From the NCBI GenBank assembly GCA_910576125.1, contig CAJTHM010000004.1, positions 1 to 64,000 on the forward strand: 64,000 nucleotides of DNA, given 5' to 3'. Both the position numbers and the translations under genes were made by a program. The notes beneath the pieces are model-generated. The model was given only the letters and a program-made list of their open reading frames with translations, did not search any database and was not told the DNA's origin. Origin of the DNA: Lachnospiraceae bacterium. GTDB lineage: Bacteria; Bacillota; Clostridia; Lachnospirales; Lachnospiraceae. The number at the start of each line of letters is the position of its first letter. The first letter of the stretch is position 1. Below, piece by piece: positions 1 through 7,967 of this stretch.

Positions 1-132
1 TTCCATGTCGGACTACTACGCCGAAAGGCGAGTAACTTGTTAAGTTGATTGAACCGCCGTGTACCGAACGGTACGCACGGTGGTGTGAGAGGTCGGAAAT
101 TTCTCAATTAGAGAAATTTCCTCCTACTCGAT
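1..132 (+). mobile_element. 3' end of a group II intron (domains V and VI), partial
   Basis: Positions 52-85 fold as a domain V hairpin: ACCGCCGTG and TACC pair with GGTA and CACGGTGGT around a GAAC tetraloop at 65-68, with a two-base CG bulge. It is followed by a domain VI hairpin (GGAAATTTCTC at 95-105 with its complement at 111-121) and the typical CCTACTCGAT intron end near 132. A CGC triad at the base of domain V would fit the bacterial class C lineage. The reverse transcriptase and the rest of the intron lie upstream of the window. The exact 3' splice site is inferred from the terminal AT. Confidence 0.75.
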
Positions 133-147
133 TTGTCTGAAATGATA

Positions 148-387
148 CCAAAAAGTGTACTTTTTGAGAATTGGCTTTACGTCTGATAACCTACCCTATT
201 TTAATACAACATGGGCATAAAATCAAGAGAAAACATATATTTTTCTTGGTAATTGTGCCCATCTTTTGAAAGATGGGCACAATTACCAAGAAAAATATAT
301 GTTTTCTCTTGATTTTATGCCCATGTTGTATTAAAATAGGGTAGGTTATCAGACGTAAAGCCAATTCTCAAAAAGTACACTTTTTGG
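148..387. repeat. 240-bp near-perfect palindrome (119-bp arms, 2-nt centre)
   Basis: Bases 148-266 are the exact reverse complement of 269-387, with only TG at 267-268 unpaired. The right arm runs up to the start region of the TnpB-like gene, so it may hold that gene's promoter, mirrored by the left arm. The left arm ends about 15 bases after the intron 3' end. Perfect palindromes this long with almost no loop are normally unstable in bacteria. It may be a real hairpin element, a recent inverted duplication or an assembly fold-back. Confidence 0.9.
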
Positions 388-434
388 GAATCGCGCATTG
401 TCATGTGATTATAGAGAGTAAAAGGAACTCCAAA

Positions 435-1802
435 ATGCCGTCAGACAAGGTATGCAAGACCGTCCACCAGTACAGCAAGAGCCCGCTTTGCGCGGAGGAT
501 ATGAAGAAGCTGCAGGAGATTGCGGCGGATTACGGCAAGGTGAAGCGCTATGTATACCAGAGGTACAGCGGCATCGGAGGGCTGTCCAAACTGTATCCCG
601 GCTACACCGTCCAGAATGAGATGACGGAGAGCGGGTTGCGGGGAGAGCTGGGGCTGCCGTCGGTGTACTTTTACCTGGCCGTGTTCGATGCGCTGGGGGA
701 CATCAAAAGCCAGTGGGCCCGGACAAAATCCCGGGTGCTGCAGCTGATTGGCAGGAACGAGGGTCTGACCGAGGAGGAGAAGCATTACCTCCGGTTCCTG
801 TTGAAGGTGAACAACGCCTTTACCGCCGTGCTGAACCAGGAGCCCATCGTCCTGCCCCGGGAGCTGCAGAGGAAGCAGGAGGAACTGGCATCCAAAGTGG
901 ATGCGGAAAAGCTCCACCGCTATCTGTGCAGACAGGTGCGGAAGTACCGGGTGAAAAGCAGGGAAACGGACAAGGCGGAGACAGAGCCACAGGCTTCGGC
1001 GCAGCCGCCATCGGGATTTTCCGTCGCGGAGCGAGCCTACCGCTACGGGGAGAAGGACGGCAGCAGAGGAATCTACATTTCCACCAAAGAGAACCGGAAG
1101 CGGGTCTTCGTGCCCCTGACAGACGGGAACCAGTACAAGCGTCAGCTTTATGTCAGACTGTATCCCCAGGAAGGGAATGTTGAAATCATGACCGCGGTGG
1201 ATGTGGCGGTGCGGGTTCATGAGGACTATGTGAACCGGATAGGACTGGCCATGGGGATGTTCACCATGCTCACCACCCAGGAAGGGCATCATTATGGCGA
1301 GGAACTGGGCGCTCTGCAGACGGAATATGCCGAATGGGTCAGGCAGCAGACCAGGAGCTATAACCGCAACAGAGCCGATAACCCGGGGCGCAGGAAGTAC
1401 AATGCCCGGAGGCATCGGATGGAGGAGCGGCTCCACAGCTATATCAACCAGGAGCTGAACCGCTTCCTGCGCACAGAGAAGCCCCGGAAGGTCTACATCG
1501 TCAGAATGCCCAGGCCAAAGGCGGGCGGCATCAACCGGAAAATCAACCATTCCGTGGCCATGTGGCAGAGAGGCTACATCCGCAGCCGCCTGGAGCAGAA
1601 ATGCAGAGAGCAGTCGGTGGAAATCGTGGAGGTGCTGGGGAAGGACATCAGCAATGAGTGCAGCAGCTGCGGCGCGGTGGAGAGCGGCGGTAGGAAGAAA
1701 GGGATTTTCCTCTGCAATGCCTGCGGGTATTCGGCGGAGGAGAAGACGAATACTGCCAGGAACGTGCTGAAGCGGGGGATGGAAGGCAGGGTTGTCAACT
1801 GA
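435..1802 (+). CDS. TnpB-family protein with an inactivated RuvC domain
   Basis: This is a 455-residue protein of the IS605/IS607 TnpB (OrfB) family. The C-terminal half aligns by eye with the TnpB RuvC fold and its four-cysteine zinc ribbon (C409, C412, C427, C430). The three catalytic carboxylates of TnpB are gone: the first Asp is Ala272 in IGLAMG, the Glu is Val356 in YIVRM, and the last Asp is Lys437 in AEEKTNTARNVL. The flanking family residues are kept, so this is a folded but probably nuclease-dead protein, comparable to the RNA-guided repressors derived from TnpB (TldR). Start: ATG 435 has AAAGGA nine bases upstream; an in-frame extension to 384 would enter the palindrome. No tnpA is present. 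DNA binding and a guide RNA are inferred. Confidence 0.8.
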   Translation: MPSDKVCKTVHQYSKSPLCAEDMKKLQEIAADYGKVKRYVYQRYSGIGGLSKLYPGYTVQNEMTESGLRGELGLPSVYFYLAVFDALGDIKSQWARTKSRVLQLIGRNEGLTEEEKHYLRFLLKVNNAFTAVLNQEPIVLPRELQRKQEELASKVDAEKLHRYLCRQVRKYRVKSRETDKAETEPQASAQPPSGFSVAERAYRYGEKDGSRGIYISTKENRKRVFVPLTDGNQYKRQLYVRLYPQEGNVEIMTAVDVAVRVHEDYVNRIGLAMGMFTMLTTQEGHHYGEELGALQTEYAEWVRQQTRSYNRNRADNPGRRKYNARRHRMEERLHSYINQELNRFLRTEKPRKVYIVRMPRPKAGGINRKINHSVAMWQRGYIRSRLEQKCREQSVEIVEVLGKDISNECSSCGAVESGGRKKGIFLCNACGYSAEEKTNTARNVLKRGMEGRVVN

Positions 1803-2119
1803 TTTTTGGATAGATACTGACGATTCTGAAAACTTGCCAGGCAAACTGGCGCATGAGCAAAAGGTTCCGGGAATGATGGAGTAAAATTCATCTCGAGCTG
1901 CAGCAGCCCGAAGATTTTGCTCTTCACCACTTGGAAACACATGCCGGTCTGGAACATCGTCTCCACCAGGGAGGAGTTGGGCAGAAGCTTGTGCGCATGA
2001 AACGTGAATGGGATCATAGGGATGACGATTCAGATGAATTCAGGCGGGGAGCCGGGGTTTTACCGACTTGGAGCCATACTCCGGGAGGACTGGAGAGTCT
2101 GTCCATGATATAAAAAGTC
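1803..2119. other. Non-coding stretch after the TnpB-like gene
   Basis: No convincing gene is seen on either strand. A small hairpin (GCCAG, GCAAA loop, CTGGC) lies shortly after the stop codon. In active TnpB elements the guide RNA scaffold overlaps the end of the gene and runs into this region, so a guide RNA could be encoded here, but nothing in the bases proves it. Confidence 0.4.
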
Positions 2120-2330
2120 GTGCCTGCGGGCGCGATGGACGGCATTAGAAGGCAGGAACCCTTTGGGCGGCTGCGGATTGGGTATGCCAGGATCCTGGGA
2201 ACACAGCGCGGTACATACCGCAGGCCTGGAGCGCGGCTTCGGGCAACCGGACAGAAAGTCCGGGATGTGACGTACCAGGGAGCGAAGCGGCTTGACGCCG
2301 CATCATCCGGCGAGACGCTATGGATGACCA
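2120..2330 (+). ncRNA. Candidate structured RNA, family unknown
   Basis: Five short perfect or near-perfect hairpins follow one another: CCAGGATCCTGG at 2187-2198, GCGGTA/TACCGC at 2208-2221, CCGGAC/GTCCGG with an AGAAA loop at 2247-2263, GCGGC/GCCGC at 2287-2301 and TCATCC/GGATGA at 2303-2327. The stretch is richer in GC than the flanking DNA and has no plausible reading frame. It could be a free-standing RNA, part of a decayed group II intron, or a guide scaffold linked to the TnpB-like protein. Strand is a guess. Confidence 0.3.
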
Positions 2331-2349
2331 ATATACCTTATTTATATTT

Positions 2350-2451
2350 AGGAACTGTCGGAAAATAACTGCTGCAATTTCTGTCGGAAAAAGCCTTGAA
2401 ACACAAGGAAAACGGCTTTCAACCCGCAGCAGTTAGTTGTAGACAATTCCT
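2350..2451. repeat. MITE-like inverted-repeat element, copy 1
   Basis: The ends are imperfect inverted repeats of about 26 bases, starting AGGAACTGTC on the left and ending GACAATTCCT on the right, with TAACTGCTGC continuing the match inward. The 102-bp interior has no gene. A shorter relative with the same left (TGTCGGAAAATAA) and right (CTGTAGAC..TTCCT) ends lies at 26812-26884 in the same orientation, so the two bracket the glycan island. The parent insertion sequence was not recognised. Confidence 0.6.
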
Positions 2452-2628
2452 TAAGACCGCCAGGATTTGCAAATCTGTCCATAGTGAGCATATGTGGCCC
2501 GGGGTCTTTCGGTGTGGTTTGCTGCCATTTTCATTGACGTGCAGTATACATTGTAAGTGGTGCTGTGGATTTTCCGAATAAGGACAGACGGAATCCTGTC
2601 AGGAAATCCGGCACAGGGAGAGGCGGAC

Positions 2629-5139
2629 ATGCGGAAAGCGCAGAAGCAGCAGGCTGAGGATTTCATAAAAATATTGGGAGAAGCCCATGATGAAATCCGC
2701 AAAGCCATTGAAAAAAAGAATATTTCCGCTGCCCTGAGCCTACTGGCGGACTGCCAGGACGGAGCCATTGCGCTGGGAAACCTGATTGAAGCAGCGGAAG
2801 GGAAGGGCTTTGGCACGATTGCCCTGTTGGAATCCTACTGTGAGCAGGTCTACCGGATTTACGGGGAACTGGAGAAAGGGCAGCCGATTGCTGTCGGCAA
2901 AGCATATAAGAGCCTGCGGCAGATGTTGTTCAAGATTGAGAGCAGCGTGAAGAACGATATCAGGATTCGGACAGAGGTGGTGTTCCTGCCTTACAAGGCT
3001 TCCATGTGGGACAGCCTGGAGAGCATCTGGAAGGCTGCGGATGAGGATCCGGACTGTGATGCCTATGTGATTCCCATTCCCTATTATGACAAGAATCCGG
3101 ACGGGAGCTTCCGGGAGCTGCATTATGAGGGCGGGGAGTATCCCAAGGACGTGCCGGTGGTTTGGTATGAGGATTACGATTTCGAGACGCGCAGGCCGGA
3201 TATGGTATTCATACATAATCCTTATGATGACTGCAATATTGTGACCAGCGTGCATCCGTTTTTTTATTCGAAGAATTTGAAGAAGTTTACGGATAAGTTA
3301 GTATATGTGCCTTATTTTATATTGGGGGAGGTTGATCCGGAGGACAGTCAGGCGCTGAAGGATATCGAGAAGTTCTGCCTGGTGCCGGGGGTGGCGTATG
3401 CGGATCAGGTGATTGTGCAGTCTGAGGACATGCGGCAGGCTTATGTCAATGTGCTGACGGAATTCATGTCGGGGCAGGGGCGGAGCAGGGCTTATTGGGA
3501 GAAGAAGATACTGGGGCTGGGGTCGCCGAAGGTGGATAAGGTGCTGAGTACCCGGAAGGAGGATCTGGAGATTCCGGAGGAGTGGATGCGGGTCATCCGG
3601 AAGGCGGATGGGAGTTGGAAGAAGATTATTTTTTATAATACTACGGTGACGGCGCTGTTGCAGTATAATGAGCAGTATTTGGTGAAGATGCGGGATGTGT
3701 TCCGCATTTTTTATGAGAACCGGGGTGAGGTGGCGCTGTTGTGGAGGCCGCATCCGCTGATGGGAGCTACCATAGAATCCATGCGCCAGGAGTTGCGAGA
3801 GGAGTATGGAGAAATCGTAAAGACGTACAGGGAGGGACGCTGGGGAATTTATGACGACACCAGCGATATGGATCGGGCGGTCTGTTTAAGCGATGGGTAT
3901 TATGGGGACGGGAGCAGCGTAGTATGGCTGTACAAAAGGACTGGAAAACCTGTTATGATTCAGAACGCATATTCGGTAATGGAGGACAACCATTCCCTTG
4001 CCATGGACAATATTGTGGAATATAAGGGCGAATGGTGGTTCCTTGCCTTAAAAGACAATAGCATCTATAAGATGGAAAGGACGACCTTGAAGGCTACCCT
4101 TGTGAAACGGATTCCCTATGGGGCGGATTTCCTGGGAGACCATCCACAATACGGAAAGATTCATTTGTATCAAAACAAAATATTCGCAATACCGATGATT
4201 GGAGATGAAATTGCCGTATATGATATGGAAAAGGATGCAGTTCGTTATATAAGGTATGGCAAAAGTGACCCATGCAGGGGGACTGTATTTGCAGAAAAGA
4301 TAGAATATGGGGGCAAGCTGTACCTGATTCCGTGCGGGTATGATTATATTGTGTGCATTGATTTGGAAACAGAACAGTTCAGGAATATTGTGGTGGGTGA
4401 TGAAAAAGGGACATCTGTGCACAAAACGGTGGACGCATATGCATGGGGGAGCGTCTTTTGGGATGGGAAAAAGGCCATATTTACGAAGATAACGGACAAT
4501 AAGCTGATTTGCATGGATTTCGAGTCAGAGGCAAAGACGGTTTATGAATGTGGGCTGCTGGACGGAGGAGGCTCTGGGATATGCGGTGATGAGGACTGCA
4601 TATGGATTGTTCCGAAGAGGGCAGACAAAATACTTTGTTGGGACAGACGCGAAAAGCGGCTGGAAATATATGACGAATTCCCAGACGGATATGAAGCAGG
4701 GGAGTGGAGCTTCTATAAGGTGCAGTTGGGCGATGAACTGTACCTGTTGCCAAGGGATGCGAACATGTGCATAGCGGTCAGTAAAGAAAATGGTACTATG
4801 CGAAAGCTGGCAACAGGGAACGTGGATAGGGACAATGGAAACTTTTTTGACAGATACATGTATTTTGCCCATATCTGGAAAAGAGGACAGGAGGTATTGC
4901 TGGTCTCTTCTTCAAAAGGGGAAGTATTTTGCTTTGGAGAAAAGGATAGTTACGGAGGGAAGATAAGCATCTGCCAGGACTGCGGAGAGAGTGTGTCATG
5001 GCAAGGGAGCGTGTATGAAAGGCAGAACAGATTAGACAACATTGCAAATTATGTAAACAGCAGGCTGCAATACAACAGAAAGGATGTTGGGGAAAAAGCT
5101 GTCGGGCAGGCTATTTTTGCAAGGATAATGGATACATGA
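2629..5139 (+). CDS. GT-B/CDP-glycerol-transferase-like domain fused to a beta-propeller
   Basis: This 836-residue cytoplasmic protein opens the island. Residues 1-75 are helical. Residues about 95-470 resemble the CDP-glycerol:poly(glycerophosphate) glycerophosphotransferase/GT-B fold: a WRPHPL motif near the middle and a late DGSSVVWLY...GKPVMI segment like the donor-site loop of TagB/TagF. Residues about 475-815 are repeated short beta-rich blocks (Y..KIHLYQNKIF, GGKLYLIP, GDELYLLP) that look like beta-propeller blades. The start at ATG 2629 is preceded by GGGAGAGGCGG; upstream in-frame codons are poor. The acceptor and donor are unknown. The propeller may bind the acceptor glycan or protein. 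No membrane segment is seen. Confidence 0.65.
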   Translation: MRKAQKQQAEDFIKILGEAHDEIRKAIEKKNISAALSLLADCQDGAIALGNLIEAAEGKGFGTIALLESYCEQVYRIYGELEKGQPIAVGKAYKSLRQMLFKIESSVKNDIRIRTEVVFLPYKASMWDSLESIWKAADEDPDCDAYVIPIPYYDKNPDGSFRELHYEGGEYPKDVPVVWYEDYDFETRRPDMVFIHNPYDDCNIVTSVHPFFYSKNLKKFTDKLVYVPYFILGEVDPEDSQALKDIEKFCLVPGVAYADQVIVQSEDMRQAYVNVLTEFMSGQGRSRAYWEKKILGLGSPKVDKVLSTRKEDLEIPEEWMRVIRKADGSWKKIIFYNTTVTALLQYNEQYLVKMRDVFRIFYENRGEVALLWRPHPLMGATIESMRQELREEYGEIVKTYREGRWGIYDDTSDMDRAVCLSDGYYGDGSSVVWLYKRTGKPVMIQNAYSVMEDNHSLAMDNIVEYKGEWWFLALKDNSIYKMERTTLKATLVKRIPYGADFLGDHPQYGKIHLYQNKIFAIPMIGDEIAVYDMEKDAVRYIRYGKSDPCRGTVFAEKIEYGGKLYLIPCGYDYIVCIDLETEQFRNIVVGDEKGTSVHKTVDAYAWGSVFWDGKKAIFTKITDNKLICMDFESEAKTVYECGLLDGGGSGICGDEDCIWIVPKRADKILCWDRREKRLEIYDEFPDGYEAGEWSFYKVQLGDELYLLPRDANMCIAVSKENGTMRKLATGNVDRDNGNFFDRYMYFAHIWKRGQEVLLVSSSKGEVFCFGEKDSYGGKISICQDCGESVSWQGSVYERQNRLDNIANYVNSRLQYNRKDVGEKAVGQAIFARIMDT

Positions 5140-5148
5140 GGTACTGTG

Positions 5149-6144
5149 ATGGAAAAGATTATCGTGTTTGGTTTGGGGCAGGATTTTGAATGCAATAAGC
5201 GGTCTATTTTGCAAGCATTTGATGTCATTGCGTGCACGGATAGTTTTGTAGTTCCCAAAGAAGAATTCTGGAAAGGATGCTATGTTCCGGCGGATGCAAT
5301 ATGCAATCTGGATTTCGAGAAAATATTGGTATGCAGCAGAAAATATCAGGATGCCATAAAAGTGCAGCTGGTGAAGGCAGGTTTCCCGGAAGACCGTATC
5401 ATCTATCTGGATTACCTGGAAAAGGACATCGTCAGTGCGGATTTCAAAGAGGTGATCCGGGACATGGAGCTGTACCGATTGGCTGCCACAGACAGCAGGT
5501 TCGTGATAGCGGAGGACTCCTTATGCCTGATTGCGGATGAAAAGCACAAGGAGGCAGGGACTCCATGCCATCATTATTTTGCACAGGATATCTGGGGGGG
5601 CAATAAGATATTCCGCAATGCCCCGGAACGCCATTATGACATCGGCTCAAGACTGGATGGCTTCATAGCGCATTTGCTTACGTTCCGTGAGGTATATTAC
5701 ATAGATATCCGTCCCTTGCCCTATGAGATACCGGGTCTGCATTTCGTGCAAGGCGACGCCACGATATTGAGCGGAATGGAAGACGGCTCCATCGAAAGCC
5801 TGTCGTGTCTTCATGCCATGGAGCATTTCGGCCTCGGCAGATATGGGGACAAGATCGATCCGGATGCATATCGGAAAGCGGCGGAAAGTATGCAGCGGGT
5901 CTTGAGGAAAGGGGGGCATCTGTATATCGGAGTCCCCATAGGGCCAGCAGACAGGCTGCTGTTCAATGCCCACAGGATATTTTCTGTCCAGACAGTGCTG
6001 TCGCTATTTGAAGGGATGGCATTGCGGGATATTGCAATCGTGGAACCGGAAGGAGTGGCGGCAAAGCCAATCGGAGGACAGGATTATCAGGATATACAAG
6101 AAGATAGCTGTGGGCTGTTCGAATTTGTGAAAACTGCGGAATAG
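5149..6144 (+). CDS. Rossmann-like module fused to a DUF268-type methyltransferase-like domain
   Basis: Residues 1-90 are the island's recurring module (KIIVFGLGQ start, a 'D' after the second strand, KILVCSRKYQDAIKVQL end). Residues about 150-330 match the DUF268 family, with DIGSRLDGFIAHLL, IDIRPL, QGDAT and SCLHAMEHFGLGRYGD, a class I methyltransferase-like fold. The likely role is modification of a sugar, but the substrate is unknown. ATG 5149 follows a GAGGT site; the gene begins nine bases after the previous stop, so the two are probably co-transcribed. A run of seven G lies at 5594-5600 in the Gly-Gly of IWGG. Confidence 0.7.
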   Translation: MEKIIVFGLGQDFECNKRSILQAFDVIACTDSFVVPKEEFWKGCYVPADAICNLDFEKILVCSRKYQDAIKVQLVKAGFPEDRIIYLDYLEKDIVSADFKEVIRDMELYRLAATDSRFVIAEDSLCLIADEKHKEAGTPCHHYFAQDIWGGNKIFRNAPERHYDIGSRLDGFIAHLLTFREVYYIDIRPLPYEIPGLHFVQGDATILSGMEDGSIESLSCLHAMEHFGLGRYGDKIDPDAYRKAAESMQRVLRKGGHLYIGVPIGPADRLLFNAHRIFSVQTVLSLFEGMALRDIAIVEPEGVAAKPIGGQDYQDIQEDSCGLFEFVKTAE

Positions 6145-6194
6145 AGTTGCCAGGCTGATTGGCCGTAGAATTTGGAAAAAATAGGAGGGGCGGT

Positions 6195-6995
6195 ATGGAT
6201 GACAGATTTTACGGAAAAAAGGAGACCTATGGGCTGTGGTATGAATTGTATAAAACGGCATTGCTGGGAATGAACATTGGGCTTGGGGGAAATATCCATT
6301 CCAGTGGAGAAGAAAACGTATGCGCTTTTTTGGACAAAAGGGGAAATGTAGAAACAATATTTGATGTAGGGGCAAACACAGGAGAATATACGAGGATGCT
6401 GGGCAGCTACTTCCCGGATGCCAGGATTCACTGCTTCGAGCCTGCAGGAGCGACGTTTTCCATATTGGCTGACAATATGCGCGATAATGGCAATGTTGTC
6501 CTGAACAATTTTGGCATAAGCGATGAAAGGGGGGAAGGTGTTCTATACTATGACATGGAGACGTCAGGTCTGGCAAGTCTATATAAAAGACAATTGGATT
6601 ATTTCAAGATAGATTTTTCAAAAAGCGAAAAGGTGCAGATTGAGACATTGGATGGTTATTGCGAAAAGAACCATATAGAGAAGATAGATTTCCTGAAGCT
6701 GGATATTGAAGGAAATGAATGGAACGCTTTGCGGGGGGGGCAGAAGCTCCTTGGAAAGGGCTGCATAGGGGCAATCCAGATTGAATTCGGCGGCTGCAAT
6801 ATCGACTCACGAACATATTTTAGAGACTTTTGGAACTTGCTGCATGAAGATTATTCTGCCTATCGGATTTTAAAGGATGGTCTTTGGGAAATAACGAATT
6901 ACACAGAACGGTTGGAGTGTTTTTGTAATACCAATTACTTTTTTGCACATAAAAATCCTGAGCAGGCTCAAGATAGAAAGAAGAATGGAAGATGA
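6195..6995 (+). CDS. FkbM-family SAM-dependent methyltransferase
   Basis: This 266-residue protein carries the FkbM signatures: SAM-binding IFDVGANTGEYT, then IHCFEP, ETLDGYC and FLKLDIEGNEWNALRGG. Such enzymes O-methylate sugars in capsule, O-antigen and flagellin glycan clusters. ATG 6195 has AGGAGGGG eight bases upstream, and the stop overlaps the next start by four bases (ATGA). A run of eight G at 6733-6740 encodes the Gly-Gly after ALR and could slip. The target hydroxyl is unknown. Confidence 0.85.
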   Translation: MDDRFYGKKETYGLWYELYKTALLGMNIGLGGNIHSSGEENVCAFLDKRGNVETIFDVGANTGEYTRMLGSYFPDARIHCFEPAGATFSILADNMRDNGNVVLNNFGISDERGEGVLYYDMETSGLASLYKRQLDYFKIDFSKSEKVQIETLDGYCEKNHIEKIDFLKLDIEGNEWNALRGGQKLLGKGCIGAIQIEFGGCNIDSRTYFRDFWNLLHEDYSAYRILKDGLWEITNYTERLECFCNTNYFFAHKNPEQAQDRKKNGR

Positions 6996-7888
6996 TAGTC
7001 TTATTTTTGGAGGGTGGTTTGGGAAATCAGCTCTTTCAGTATGCTGCGGCGAGGACATTATCAAAATTACGAGAGAATGATGATATTATCATTGATACTG
7101 ACTTTTATAAGGGATTTGGGGATAGAAGATATGAGCTCAATAAATTCAGGTTTTCCGGTATTAGAATCGCATCAGAAAAAGACAAACAGAAAATGAAGTA
7201 TAGGATCGCCAAAAAAAAGATAGATGCTTACAGACAAAGAATTACACCAAGTAGCGGAGATGACAATAGGAATCTGAATAATTTTTATAAGTCTATATTA
7301 GCTAAACAGGGAATTTATATTTGTGGTGGAACGGTGATAGGGGATACACGGCTTCCGCTAAATCTTATAAAAAGGAAAGATATTTTTTTGTATGGATATT
7401 TTCAACATCCACGATTTAGACAGAATATTCAGGTAAAACTGAAGAATGTGAGTGTTGATATGAAGCTGTGGGAGAAAGATATTATATATGGGGAACATAT
7501 TTGTGTACATATTAGATTAGGTGATTATGTGAATAATGATGATTATGAAGTATGCACAAAAGAATATTACTATAGTGCTATAGAGTATATTGCCAGTATA
7601 GTAAAAAATCCTGTTTTCCATATTTTTTCGGATGATATAGAGACTATTAAGAAGGAGTTTCAATTTGCATATCCGGTTGTCTATGAGAATGAAAAAGCAG
7701 CAAGTAAATGCCTGGTTAAAATGAGTTTGTGCAAGCATTTTGTTATCTCGAATAGTACATTTTCCTGGTGGGCACAGAGACTGAGCAAAAACAAAAATAA
7801 GATTGTAGTTGCACCAGGGAAATGGTATGGTGATGAGTCTATTCCTTTCTATTTATATGATAAGGCATGGATAATAATGAAGCCTTGA
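6992..7888 (+). CDS. Alpha-1,2-fucosyltransferase-like (GT11)
   Basis: This 298-residue glycosyltransferase has GT11 hallmarks: N-terminal GGLGNQLFQYAAAR, VHIRLGDYV (the HxRxGDY donor loop), FHIFSDDIE and NSTFSWWAQRL. GT11 enzymes usually move L-fucose from GDP-fucose in an alpha-1,2 link, though related deoxyhexoses cannot be excluded. Translation is coupled to the FkbM gene by a 4-base overlap. The gene is clearly more AT-rich than its neighbours, suggesting separate transfer. A second GT11 gene lies at 18555. Confidence 0.85.
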   Translation: MIVLFLEGGLGNQLFQYAAARTLSKLRENDDIIIDTDFYKGFGDRRYELNKFRFSGIRIASEKDKQKMKYRIAKKKIDAYRQRITPSSGDDNRNLNNFYKSILAKQGIYICGGTVIGDTRLPLNLIKRKDIFLYGYFQHPRFRQNIQVKLKNVSVDMKLWEKDIIYGEHICVHIRLGDYVNNDDYEVCTKEYYYSAIEYIASIVKNPVFHIFSDDIETIKKEFQFAYPVVYENEKAASKCLVKMSLCKHFVISNSTFSWWAQRLSKNKNKIVVAPGKWYGDESIPFYLYDKAWIIMKP

Positions 7889-7967
7889 TATTGAGCAACA
7901 GATTGATTTATGCTGCACTTCAATGAAACTGTATGGCTTGAGGGTAAGGAATTGGAGAAGAGAGAAA

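Noticed and set aside
441..1940. 499-codon open frame on the minus strand
   Set aside because: It is antisense to the TnpB-like gene; His/Leu/Pro-rich translation with no family motif, whereas the plus frame has the zinc ribbon and family residues.
2014..2331. 105-codon minus-strand protein
   Set aside because: It coincides with the hairpin-rich stretch, has no family features and no ribosome site.
2534..2562. Promoter for the glycan island
   Set aside because: TTGACG at 2534 is good but no acceptable -10 box lies 16-18 bases downstream.
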